DNA from: Isoetes taiwanensis
Taxonomy: Eukaryota > Streptophyta > Lycopodiopsida > Isoetales > Isoetaceae
Length of the DNA stretch: 64,000 bases
Direction: 5' to 3'
Assembly (NCBI GenBank): GCA_021234155.1
Contig: JAJEKV010000001.1
Coordinates: 24,537,189-24,601,188 of the forward strand
Part shown: positions 12,310-23,409 of the stretch, piece after piece
Layout of the letters: every line of letters begins with the position of its first letter
Position numbering within the stretch: position 1 is the first letter of the stretch
The notes under the pieces: generated by a model
What the model was told of the DNA's origin: nothing
Databases searched by the model: none
What the model saw: only the letters and a program-made list of their open reading frames with translations
Program-made: the position numbers and the translations under genes

Positions 12310-12650
12310 AAAATATGTTAACCTTTGGAATTTTTTGTAGAGGAGTTTGGTAAGGGATAGAATAGAGGGACCTTGAAGAACTTAAAGCGCTGACATCCTT
12401 CCCCAAATCGAAACAGGCCAGGACTTTGTGCGGCTTCCTCACCAGAGGGGAGAGGCCAGATCGGTTGCGAAGGCAGCCTTTTCTGCCAACGATCCTCCGG
12501 GAGGGCAAATGCCAATGCCCCCCTCGTGGAGCTCGATTTCCCTATCCGACCGTTGAATCCACCGTTCAAGTAACCTGCTTCGAGCAAATTCAAAAAAATC
12601 CAAGATCCGTCCGGGCGAACTTATCAAATTGCGAAGCGTCCTGCGGTCGA
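12310..12650 (-). other. Extra segment present only in the left arm
   Basis: The left arm reads 'ggactttatgcaa', about 340 bp, then 'cgtgtagaaacccaag'. The right arm joins the equivalents directly ('cttgggtttctacacgg', about 10 bp, 'ttgcataaagtcc'). The segment is GC-richer, and its minus strand keeps a fairly long frame (12,318-12,593) that continues, through stops, into the shared arm ('MAKSN', 'SGAFVLLERQNAWVSTR' near 12,660-12,730). Either the right arm lost it or the left gained it. The possible protein is not recognised. Confidence 0.65.
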
Positions 12651-14141
12651 CCGTGTAGAAACCCAAGCGTTTTGTCGTTCGAGCAGTACAAAGGCTCCAG
12701 AAAGGAAATTTGACTTCGCCATGTCGTCCGGAATGGTAAATTTACCCTAGGGACCAAGTTACACGTCAATTTTGGCAACAAAAGAAACACGAACCTCTAC
12801 ATGGCAGTATTCCGCAGCCATCTCTTATGCCAATTAACTAGGAACGTGTTGGACATGAGCTACTTTGGCGCTTCTTGGAAAAAGGGTGGTCTTCTGCCCA
12901 CGAAACTTGGTCCCGAGGGTAATGTCGATGTTTTGAGTCCATTGGCAGAGTCAGTTTATAGTTTCGGAGTGGGAGAGTTGCCTGTCCGTGGCCAAGGGCC
13001 TTCGGGAGAGGACCTTTAGGGTGAACTGCTTCTGGAAGGTTTTAAGGGTCCGTCTTCTGGCATCAACACTCTCCCTCTACATGATGACATTGTGCAAGAT
13101 CCTGGTTGAATCTGACTAGGATATGGCCTCCGAAACGTAAACCCTGTGTGTTGCTAGGTTATTGAACGGTTTACATTTTGGAGGCTGAGTTTTAGTCGGT
13201 TGCACTTGGGACATGGCCAAGAAGCTGCAATTGAAAACGCGAAGCAATAGGAATTGACAGAATGGGATTTGGATTTATCCTCCTCCCATAATGGCAAATA
13301 GAAGCCAAGAGCGCATTTTGCAGTAGCAAAATTGTTTGGGATCATTCGAGATGGCCAATAGATCCAAACCCCATTCCTTCAGTTCCTATTGCTTCATGTT
13401 TTTAACTGCAGCTTCTTGACCATGTCCCAAGTGCAACCGACTAAATCTCGACCTCCATAACGTAAACCCTTCAATAACCTAGCAACACACAGGGTTTACG
13501 TTTCGGAGGCCATATCCTAGTCAGATTCAACCAGGATCTTGCACAATGTCATCATGTAGAGGGAGAGTGTTGATGCCAGAAGACGGACCCTTAAAACCTT
13601 CCAGAAGCAGTTCACCCTAAAGGTCCTCTCCCGAAGGCCCTTGGCCACGGACAGGCAACTCTCCCACTCCGAAACTATAAACTGACTCTGCCAATGGACT
13701 CAAAACATCGACATTACCCTCGGGACCAAGTTTCGTGGGCAGAAGACCACCCTTTTTCCAAGAAGCGCCAAAGTAGCTCATGTCCAACACGTTCCTAGTT
13801 AATTGGCATAAGAGATGGCTGCGGAATACTGCTATGTAGAGGTTCGTGTTTCTTTTGTTGCCAAAAATGACCGTGTAACTCAGTCCCTAGGGTAAATTTA
13901 CCATTCCGGACGACATGGCGAAGTCAAATTTCCATTCCGGAGCCTTTGTACTGCTCGAACGACAAAACACTTGGGTTTCTACACGGTTCTCCTGGACCTT
14001 GCATAAAGTCCTAGTCATCATGTCCATGTCACCACCATCTAGCCATGTCACCCAAAATTTGCCAACATCACCTAATGAAAAGACCAAAGATGGACATCTT
14101 TTCATTTTTGGCCTAGTCAAAACTTGGCCTTGCTTACTTGG

Positions 14142-14291
14142 CATGCCATGTCACCACTTGGAGTGCCTAGGTGGCATGCTTGAGTCTATGTGGCATGCTT
14201 GAGCCACCTTGGCATGTTGGAGCCTAGGTGGCATGTTGGAGCCACCTTGGCATGTTTGAGCCTAGGTGGCATGTTTGAGCCTAGGTGGCAA
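14142..14291 (-). repeat. Right 19-bp tandem array of the foldback element
   Basis: About eight units of the same 19-mers in reverse complement ('atgttggagcctaggtggc', 'atgtttgagccaccttggc'). It is far shorter than the left array, showing unequal expansion or contraction of the two ends. Confidence 0.93.
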
Positions 14292-14714
14292 GGTACAATC
14301 CTGTTTTGTGCATATATGCTTCATCGACGGGCACGCTCCCTTAGAGCGAAAAACATAAAGGTCTCGTTTACGGACATTCTCACAAAAAATGCTACATTTT
14401 GTACTATTTCGAAATCGCACCCAGTCGCTTCATTTCAGATTTTTAAGCTGACTTTTTGACGAACTGCTCCAAATCACCTCCCAAACGCCATAAATTGCCT
14501 GTTGGTATTCTAAATCGCTCCGGTTCACCTGGAATCATCTTAAATTTGAAGAAAAGTCAAAATTGCTCACAAAAAATCACATTTTGACTGGAACCCTAAT
14601 CACATATCTGAGCAAAGATTGAGCTGAGTTGAGGGTGACCAAGATCTTGGTCAGGGGTAGCCCCCAACTAGGAACTCTGGTCGCCCAAGGAAATAACAAG
14701 TTTTGGGCACCATG
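14292..14714. other. Possible internal remnant of an LTR element
   Basis: DNA between the foldback element and the truncated LTR. A primer-binding-site-like octamer, TGGTGCCC on the minus strand (14,705-14,712), sits 2 bp from the LTR edge. This stretch may therefore be the start of a minus-strand element's interior, cut off near 14,300. No coding sequence is seen. Confidence 0.4.
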
Positions 14715-15800
14715 TGTTAGGCTAAAACCTGGAATTTTAGTCTAACCTCAAGGAAGCTCAAACAAAATGGTTAGGACCTCCAGATCACTTAGGGTGATCA
14801 ATCCTGAACATATGAAGCGAGAAAAGTCATTTTGGGATACTGGTTTTTTCAAAATCACTAGAGTCCCTGAAACTGAAAAAACTGTCAGAGCAAAAATTGG
14901 CCTTGCAGACACACCTTGTGAGATTTTTGAGATGTGATTGGTGGTATAGATGATCAACAAGCAGAGGAAACTGATGGTGAAGACTTGACTTGATTTGAAT
15001 AGGGGAAGGTTGAGAAAATCTAGGTCAAAGTCGGGTCAAAAAGTTGGCCAGTGCCAAAACAGAGAGCCAAAATTTGCAGATGGAGTTTGATAAGGAATTT
15101 TGAGTTGGGATCTGTGGCAGGTGACTTCAAAATAGCCCCTATATCATGTGCATAGGGTTTTAATAGCAAAAAAGAGTTTTAGTTTCTCTGTAGTAAGTAG
15201 CGAGGCCTCAAGCAAAGAACAAACTCGTGATGATAATGGAAAAAGTCTTTTTATGTGTTTTCTCTGAATGTGTAGGTTTCTAAGGTTTTTATGAAGATGA
15301 AATGCAACTATCTGAAAAGAATATAACTTGAAATAAATATTTTGGGTTTTGTTTTTTGTTTTTTAGCTTCAAAAGCACAATGCAGGATTAAAAAAGATGA
15401 ATATACAATGGTGACAATAAATTTTCAGGCAAAGACTATGCATTATGGAACTGTAACACAAGAAATTTGATAGTGTCAGCGAGGCATTACCAAATTCCAA
15501 CATATAATAGTGTTTGAAAGCCAAATTCAGGTCTGTATGAGCATCTAGCGAATCTCAGAACCCCCAAGGAAGCCAAATGAAATGATTTTTGAGTTGTAGT
15601 TGAAGTGCCTCAATTGTCGAACAAGTCACACCGGGACAGATCTTCAATCCCGAACAGAGCAGAGCAAAATCCAAATGGAGCAGAGCAAGACAATATCAGA
15701 ATATCAAAAAGCGCCAAGATCACAGAGGTCTATCTCTGAGGGGACGTATTGATTTGATCTGTTTTCTTGGCTTAAGAACTGCTCTTCCCAGAAGCTAGCT
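14715..15800 (-). mobile_element. Truncated LTR of the E1 family
   Basis: From 'tgttaggctaaaac' at 14,715 this matches the first ~1.1 kb of the LTRs at 26,217 and 34,651, sharing 'acctccagatcacttaggg', 'tcaaaatcactagagtcc' and 'ctagctcg' near the end. Similarity stops near 15,800; the other ~1.3 kb of the LTR is missing. A PBS-like octamer at 14,705-14,712 marks it as the 5' LTR of a minus-strand element. It lies directly upstream of the putative GTPase exon, so it probably landed in or next to a gene. Confidence 0.8.
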
Positions 15801-15866
15801 CGGCTAATGTCACAAAATCAAGTCTCTGATCATATTTGTGTGCATTTGTGTGTCTTTGTTGTGCAG

Positions 15867-16032
15867 GTTCCATTCGTATGTGTCTCTCAATCCAATACCA
15901 TTAATCGTGGGAACCAAATTTGATCAGCAAAGAGAATCTGATCTACAATGGTGCATGGGCTTCACCTGCTCAAGTTTTCCTGGTGCAATCCCAACACAAA
16001 AGCGCGACCCAGCTGCAGCCATATCTGCCTAA
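15867..16032 (+). pseudogene. Relic exon resembling a plant Spg1/Tem1-type small GTPase
   Basis: After a good 3' splice site (tract ending 'tttgttgtgcag' at about 15,866) the frame reads 'NPIPLIVGTKFD', then a short spacer and 'DLQW'. In plant Spg1-like septation GTPases the G4 motif region reads IPxxxGTKFD, and DLQW follows a few residues later; both words in order are unlikely by chance. After DLQW the frame diverges ('CMGFTCSSFPG') and stops at about 16,030, so this is at most one decayed exon. No G1 or switch motifs are seen nearby. The match is from memory; confidence is modest. Confidence 0.4.
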
Positions 16033-17330
16033 GACATATAAAAAATACTTCAACTACAAAGGGAAGTTATCTTACCCTACCAGACAATACACTCCATAAC
16101 AATTTAGTAATAGTGAGCCTTCCTTTATGCGGAAGCACCTTTCCTCGCTTGGGACAAATTGAAACAGTTAGTACTCAGCCGTAGCTTTCACCTATCTCAC
16201 AAAGCGGAACACAATGCTGGCGGAAGTATACATGGGACATATGGCTATCTTTTCCTTTGCGTGGTCAATATATCTAGCAGAGATTCTATAATAATCTATA
16301 TGCCCCAAGGATCTGTATCTACGGATCTTATCAATGTTAAAACTTAACATCATGGCATCACCATTTGTAAAATTGTTCATAACAGGATGGAATATCGGTA
16401 TCTTACCAAAAACTAAGGAGGGGAGGAAAAAGAGATTCAGAATGTGTGATGGAAACATGATGCTAGCAAGCTGCCGTTTCCTGCAAAAGTATGCACCTGC
16501 GGAAACAACCAATGGAGAGATTCTATCTTCTAGACTTATGCACTTTGATATAATTAGCAATCTCTATTCTGAGCACCATAAATTGCAGTTTGTCGCATGG
16601 TGATGTCCAAAGTGAGATGATCCTGTATAGCTTTTGCAAGCAAAGGTACTTTAATCATGAACATATTGAAGGTCTTGGGTGAGAAGGGATAAATAAGACA
16701 TTCTAATCAGATTGTTGATATCTAGCTGCATTTGCTAGATATAATTCTTCCTGGTATGGGCCATACTTAAAGTCATTTTAAGTTACCCAAAATGTCGAGC
16801 AAAAGGCAACAACGGCAGTCGACTCCACAACTCGGAAGACTGACATAGTGCCATCGGGCCTAGCACCTGCTACTTTTCAAGAGAAGTTTATCAGCTTCGC
16901 ATCATTTTTCCCTCCATTCACTGTGTTCATCAAAGTCCTGCAATCACTACAATGAGGACAAACCCAGCAAACATATCAGAACAATCAACTAACACAAGAT
17001 TATTTGCTGCAGAACACTTGCTGCATGCCACCTAGACTTCAAATTCAGGCGCTAATGAGATAAGATGTTCGTGGTACTATTATGTGGTAACAGGCAATTG
17101 AATGAAACAGGTATGAGTTTTAGCATGCCTCTTGAAGCTTGAACAAACAAAGGGAAGAAAATTCTGCAGGCATTGCCGCCATGGTTCCAGGCGAGAAATT
17201 TTGTGTATTCTTTGGAGAATTAAGTTGAATGAACAACTAGTAATTAAAGCTACAGTTGAGCCGATTTTCCACAGGTGGTGTCTCGTATTTAGCCATTTCT
17301 ATTTAGGCCCACATAAGAAATAGAAAAATA
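16033..17330. other. Unassigned DNA
   Basis: A 122-codon minus-strand frame (16,192-16,560) and an 89-codon plus-strand frame (16,334-16,603) overlap on opposite strands. Neither has a motif I can name. It could hold introns or further exons of the GTPase relic, but I cannot show this. Confidence 0.4.
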
Positions 17331-17580
17331 ATTTTCTACTTTTTAAAAATAGCACGTCCCTATTTAGATTTGGATGGTTCGGTTCCTCAATAGAACACTT
17401 GAGAAAAAATAATTTTCTACTTTTAAAATAGATTTGGATGAGTTCGGTTCCTCTTTTTAAGATAGATACATTTTAGGTTTGGATAGGTTCGGGTTTCTCT
17501 TTAAGATGGTACATTTAGGTTTGGATAGGTTCGGATTCCTCTGTTGTTTAAGATGAATCGTTGGGTTTGGACGCTTTCAT
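17331..17580 (+). repeat. Degenerate short tandem repeat
   Basis: Words such as 'ggtttggataggttcgg' recur with interleaved 'ttcctctttttaagat' at spacings of about 40-60 bp, four to five times. No coding. Confidence 0.6.
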
Positions 17581-17669
17581 GTTACGTCCGTGAGGACGTG
17601 TGGGACGGGAGGGCTGAACCACTGAATCTGCTTAATTCTTCTCCACAATGGACTAGCCACTAAACTAAA

Positions 17670-18115
17670 CCAAGGAAATAGAGTCTTATTTTATACCTGG
17701 GATTTTCTCAGTATGAAATAAAGACAAAGTATCTATATGTTAAAAATATCATTAAAATAAGACATGTCTTTTTTAAAGGCCTTTTTCACACGGCTGTCTT
17801 ATTTTAGAAGTTTTTTAGAAGTGTCCAATAGGAGGATGCCATAAAGCAAGAGGGTGATTGTTTTCACAAGATTCAGGGTAGGTTTGGTGGGTTCGGTGAG
17901 TGAAATGGAGTCTTATTTTATACAGGACTTCCCCGCCATAAAATAAGATACCATAATCGACCAATCATATTCAAAATAAGAGGTGGTCTTATTTTGTGAT
18001 GGATTTCACACTAGTGTTTGTTAGTGTCTCATTTGTATAAGACACCCTGTGAGTGGCCAAGAACAGCTTATATTTGTGTGTCTTATATTTGTGTATCTTA
18101 TTTACTATTTCAATC
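17670..18115. repeat. Possible MITE-like segment with repeated GTCTTATTTTATA words
   Basis: The word 'gtcttattttata' occurs at about 17,681 and 17,921, with reverse-complement words ('tataaaataaga' near 17,938) and several 'gtcttat' copies to 18,110. Internal inverted repeats in a 450-bp AT-rich block suggest a small non-autonomous DNA transposon. I could not fix its ends. Confidence 0.4.
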
Positions 18116-19200
18116 ACTTGATGATTGAAGATATTCTATCGTAACAGCGACCCTCAAATTCCCTGGGTTTCAAACCCCTTTTTAATTAACTTTTAGGGCC
18201 ACAGTTTCTGGTGGTGCCACCAAAGTCTGCGCTCTGCTTCTTTGTTTCTTGATAACTCAGTTCCAGATCAAAGGCCTGGCAGAGATTGTAGGTGGCCTGG
18301 CTAGAGATTCGCTTTAGGCTAGAGATCGCTGGATCTTCACTGGATCAGCTTCGCCAAAGGGCTTCATAGTAGAAAAACCCCTTTCGTGCTGGATCTTGCG
18401 CGTTTTTTTCATTTTGCCGGAACAGAGCTTCCTTCGACATTTGCATGCTGTTTGTTTGCAAAACACCATCGCCTAAAGCTGGAAAGCCTTTGTCAATCCT
18501 GTTCAGTGCCCATAACAAACTGATCCTCTCGTTTACAGGCTGCCCTAACACATTGCGACCAAGTTTACTTTGTACATTGACAGAATTTAATAACAAGAAG
18601 CTAGGATGTTATGCGTTCAGATGCATAAAATCCTAGGAAATTATCTAAGACCATCAGAGCATGGAACAGGCAATAACCCATCACACAGAGAGCCATCGCC
18701 GGATCAGGGTGGTCTGGTTTACTTCAGAATGGCAGAAAACAAACAGGGTCATTGCTAAGATAGCAAAAACGGAATGGCAGAAAACGGATCTAGACGGTCT
18801 GTTTACCTGGATTACTCTGCCGGAAACAACTAATGTGTTGAAATTTAGGAAACAAACAGCACAGAGCAGTTTTGAAATCCATAGAGGCAGCACAGTAAAG
18901 GCAGAAAACGGAGCAAGGGTCTGTTTTACCTGGATTGCTCTGCCGGAAACAAAATCCCTGTGTTGAAATTTGGGAAACAGAGCAGCACAGAGCAGAGATT
19001 TGAAATCCCGCCTGAATCAACACAGTACTTGCTCTCTAGAACAGACCAAAAACACACAAATCGCCAAAACTGGTAAGAAACCCAAAATCGCTCCAGGCTG
19101 GCAAAAAAAAATGGCGCCTACATCCCTTTCCCAGATCAGTAAACGCTCAGGATCTATTTTGTTATCAGGGATAACGGCCTACCCTCGTGTGTTATGCTAA
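18116..19200 (+). other. Unassigned DNA with a ~117-bp tandem duplication
   Basis: 'ctgtttacctggattactctgccgg' (quoted for position) at about 18,799 recurs as 'ctgttttacctggattgctc' at about 18,922. Both are followed by 'gtgttgaaattt' and 'cagcacagagcag', period about 120 bp. The surrounding frames are short and unrecognised. Confidence 0.55.
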
Positions 19201-22200
19201 AAATTTAGGGCCAAAGCATTTGGCCATGCACAAAATAGCCCTCAATTTTTACTCTTACTCAAACCGTTATCTCTCTCTTCCCGCTTGCCTTCAAATCTAA
19301 CAAAAAAGAACATGAAAGATTGAACAACAGATCAGACGATAACGCTGGTTACCGAAGATACACGGATTAAAGGGAAGACTGGGGAAATTTAACGGTCCGC
19401 TAAGGTTACGGAGGAAACTCTGGTCGCAGAGAGGTTTCTGGGCCAGTGCAAGTTTCTCCCAGAAACTTCTTGCTCCGCGAAGTTTTCCTTCAATATTTCC
19501 CAAACTAAGGCCTGTATAGCGATCAGGAATTGTTTTTTTCTTTTGCGTTAGTTGCTTTTGGGCGACTGCGATGGGTATGCCACATTAGGTGCATAGGTCA
19601 CTTCAAATCAAAGGGTCCTATGGAGCAGGTCGGGTCTAGACCAGGCATAGTGGTTTAGAATTAGATTGAATATTTTTATCGTCACCAATAGGCCTATAAG
19701 ACACTTTTGTAATATATAAGTATACTAGGGCATAGGCAAATTTTTAATATTAAGTATACCAGGCGCCAACTAATTTTAAAAGGGGTGTCTAATTTCAAGG
19801 AGCCACGTTAGAGCAATAGAGGAGGTCGTTTCAAAGGCATAGTGTGAGACATATATGTCTGGAATATATATAGTCCATAAAAGTTTTTCTTTCCCATTCA
19901 TACAAGGAATCACATTGCAGAAAAAGGTATTGCAATTGTTCCTCCTGCTCCAACATATATTTTGTTCTTGTTTCTGTAAGCAATTCCAATCCGCTATGGG
20001 CTACTGCAAATGGATTTACGCCAGTGAAACCGTTCAAGTAAAGCTTTCATCGATATCTACTTTGCCTTGAACAACTTTCGAGTTATGGTGATTTAGGGTT
20101 TTATTCAGCACTTGATATTTTGATAACCCATTTTATCTCTTAACTCTTCAAAAGATTGGAGCTCTACATTTCAAGTGCGATTTAATGGCAATAGAAAGCT
20201 CCCAGGAGATCTTTGAGGATATCGGTTGCCCTATGTTTGGCCAAGTTATGAAAGAGAAAACAAAGCAAATTTAAGCGATTATGGTTGTCTTTGCTATCCA
20301 ATCACTTGGTATTATATTTTTTCATGACTCTTCAACGATTACTCTTGTTTGGGGTGGGATTTACTTAGCGGAAATGGAGCTCGGCGACCAGCGAGGATAT
20401 ACCTCGTTTACTATGTTTGGCGGTTAGAGTTTCATTGCTTTCTACTTCATTTTTCTCATAATTCTCAATAATTGAGGGTGACCACAGGCTGAGCCGGTAT
20501 TTGGACTCACTATCTGAATTTATAATCTTGAATTTTGGAAATGATTCATGTTACCGATTTGAATATTCTTTGGGATCTATCTCTGCATTTGGGTATCATT
20601 GGACATTTCTTCATGATAATCATGCATTATACCCTCTTTATTATGGATGGACCTACAGTGTGGAGGCGGGGTATTCCTTAAAAGTCAATTCTTGAAACTA
20701 ATTTCAATAGGTCGATGGGCATACAACTTAAATCAATATGGGTAAGGCTGGATGAAACACAAGGAAATGGAGATTATTTTCCATGTCCAACATCCTCTCC
20801 ACGGAGTTCCGGGCTCTTTTTAAATGCTTGTAGTGTTTTAAATTCTTACACTACATGCTTTGGCTACAAAATAGGCTGTGGATCTGATATAGCATATGTC
20901 TTAGGAAATTTTTAGTTGGTTTATGGCGAGGATTCACGACCTTCATAACCTAGTTATAGTGTGTATTCTGATTTATAGGCCCTTGTTCATTTATATTAAA
21001 TGCATATTGCCAAAGAGGTACTTCTGCTATTGTCTTGATAGACCACTATTACATCTTGGCAAGTCGGTACTTCTTATATGCATTTGTGATCTATGATTTA
21101 TTTGTGATATCGTTAGAGACATGTCTAGATACGGAGTAGCCTTAAGAATAGATGATGTAACAAATAAAAGTCACAATTGACACACATACATGAGTTACAA
21201 ATCTGCTTCTCTTACTTGCTATTGCATGTAGTTGATGTCATAGATCCTTTTATTTTAAAGCATGAATATCTACGGTAGCAAAGTGAGAACATGGATATTA
21301 TTGCATTTGACGATATAGATTGGTGCTATTGGGTTACCTTGCAAACCTTGCTAGTGGGAACTATTGGGACTTTAAATGCATTAGGATGTATACATGAGTG
21401 TTGAAACTAGAAGGGTTCAATCATTAACTTGCAACCAGATCTAGGAGATGGTGGGCATTATTTTATGGGAGCTCATTTCACAAGTGGCCATTACATGCGT
21501 ACGATTTTTTAAATAAAGATGTGTTAGGGGTTGGACCATTTCCCCAACATTTTAAGCTTGGTATGTTGAGTTTGTTTCAACATTTGGCTGCCAATGGCCT
21601 GTCCCAATCGATTTATTGAGACGTGCATAAGAAGCTTTGAGTGCATTGGCTACCTTGCTGAATTCTGCCACCATTGAGTCAATGATACGTTGCAAACCTA
21701 TAGAATGTCGTGCAACAAAATAACTTCCTATAATAGCAAAGATTAGAGGCATACTGGTTGTAGTATGCGGGGTTCTTAGGGAATACTTTTAACTGAGATC
21801 CTTAGCTTCTTTTTGTTACAAGCAAGGTGAAGGGTGATAAACTTAAGAGGCCCCATGACATACTTTAGTAAACATGTCTTTTACCCATGAACTTGGCTAA
21901 TTTTCCCGCTGGTTGGTATGAGTAGCAGGGTCTTTCCTCCTTGCTATGTTTCTTGGTGTAAAGAATATGCGCTAGATGGATTTCTTAGGAAAAGCAAGGA
22001 GGTACCTAGAAATTCTTCAAAGAGGATCATTTGAATGTTATAATATAAAACCTTCGTTGCTATATTTGTCACTATATGTTAAAATTTGGTTTATTTTGTA
22101 CTTATGAGTGTCATTGGTTGTTTACTTCATTTGAACTGCGAGAATGATTGTAATCTTGTAGCATATATTGCTAGCATTAGATTTTTTATGGAATATATTG

Positions 22201-22830
22201 AGTTTAGTTTTATTAATCACATATCTACGGCACAGTACACGGGCACCTCGGTATACTTAGAGTGCCTTGAATTTATCATCATGCTTTGTTCTTTTAAAGA
22301 TCAATTCATGATAAAAAAGAATAAAAGTCTTAGAGTTTGATGGACTTGAAAAAAATCCATTACAAAAGCCTTGGTGACATTTTTTGCTTTTTATTTTCAA
22401 ATCCAAAAATCATCGTCTCATTTTTCACAAAGAATGGAACTATAGCTCATCAACCCTAAAACAAAGTGCCTAGGCTCCTCGGAATGCAAATCATTGCCAC
22501 TTGAACTCCAACTCACAGCACCCTATTTGTCATAATTTCTTTGCAAACAACCACCCCAAATGCATGAGAAAGGGATGGACCCCCGAAATAGCACATGTAG
22601 TAAAAAAATGTTTGTGGATATAAAGAGCTTCTTTTTTTATTAGGCTTGAAATCCGTGCTCTTTATATAAGGTTAGGTCCTTTATATTTAAAATGATCCAC
22701 GCCTTGTTTCTATTGCAGAACGTCTTAGTAATAATATCTTCTCGACTTAGATAGTGAGTCAGCAAAACCAATGCTCCATCCCAAAAAACAATTTTTTTTG
22801 ATTAAAAACTCTTTCTTTCAGCAAAACTAT
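19201..22830. other. Long anonymous stretch
   Basis: AT-rich DNA with only short open frames on both strands (for example 20,501-20,695 and 22,086-22,340), none with recognisable domains. No RNA gene or repeat structure stands out. A 20-base A tract sits near 22,832. Confidence 0.5.
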
Positions 22831-23409
22831 TAAAAAAAAAAAAAAAAAAAAATGCTAACGTATTGGGCTTAATTAACCAAAGTACATTAGCACCACTTCA
22901 TAAATGAATAGTGTATAGAATATAATAGATAGGAGCCGAATAGAGTTTTATCATCACGGAGACCAATTGGCTACTGGGACCACTTGAGGAGGCGTAAGCG
23001 TATTCTTGCTCAGGATTAAAAAAGAGCCCCTCATGTAAAGGGTTATGGGGAAAAACCATACTGTGAGTTTAGGTTCTTCATCCAAGCTGACAAATACAAA
23101 TACAATATATATATGGGGAATAGAATATGTACATATATCGGGTAGAATTACTTACAAGGACCAAAGGCGATCTTAGATCTATGATCTCTTGAATGTATAA
23201 ACCAAACCTCACTTACTTAGAGGCTACATGATAATATCATCATTTGGCAGGATGGACCATTCGACATAGCATATCAGAATATCATCATATCTTGGGACCT
23301 TTCACGAAGGGGTGTAGCGTTGTCTTCCATAGCTCCAACACAGCGGCGTTGACAAAGCCTCTCTGTGTGACTCTGATATCTCTGTCTCCAATCAGGAGAT
23401 GGTGTGCAC
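22831..23409. other. Poly(A) tract and anonymous DNA
   Basis: The A tract near 22,832-22,851 is on the wrong strand to be the tail of the minus-strand LINE to its right. Otherwise nothing is recognised. Confidence 0.4.

Larger units (their letters stand above)
11541..14291. mobile_element. Foldback-type element: giant imperfect palindrome with tandem-repeat termini
   Basis: Two long arms are reverse complements: left about 11,541-13,278 and right about 13,352-14,291, with about 75 bp of unpaired centre. Inner arms match nearly base for base; 'cgtaaaccctgtgtgttgct' at about 13,135 is mirrored at about 13,478-13,500, and the word 'ggacttggtcccgag...' series is mirrored at 13,700-13,740. Each outer end is an array of 19-bp units (left about 35 units, right about 8). 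Long terminal inverted repeats built from short tandem repeats are the hallmark of foldback transposons. No transposase is seen, so it would be non-autonomous. Target duplications are not identified. Confidence 0.75.
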
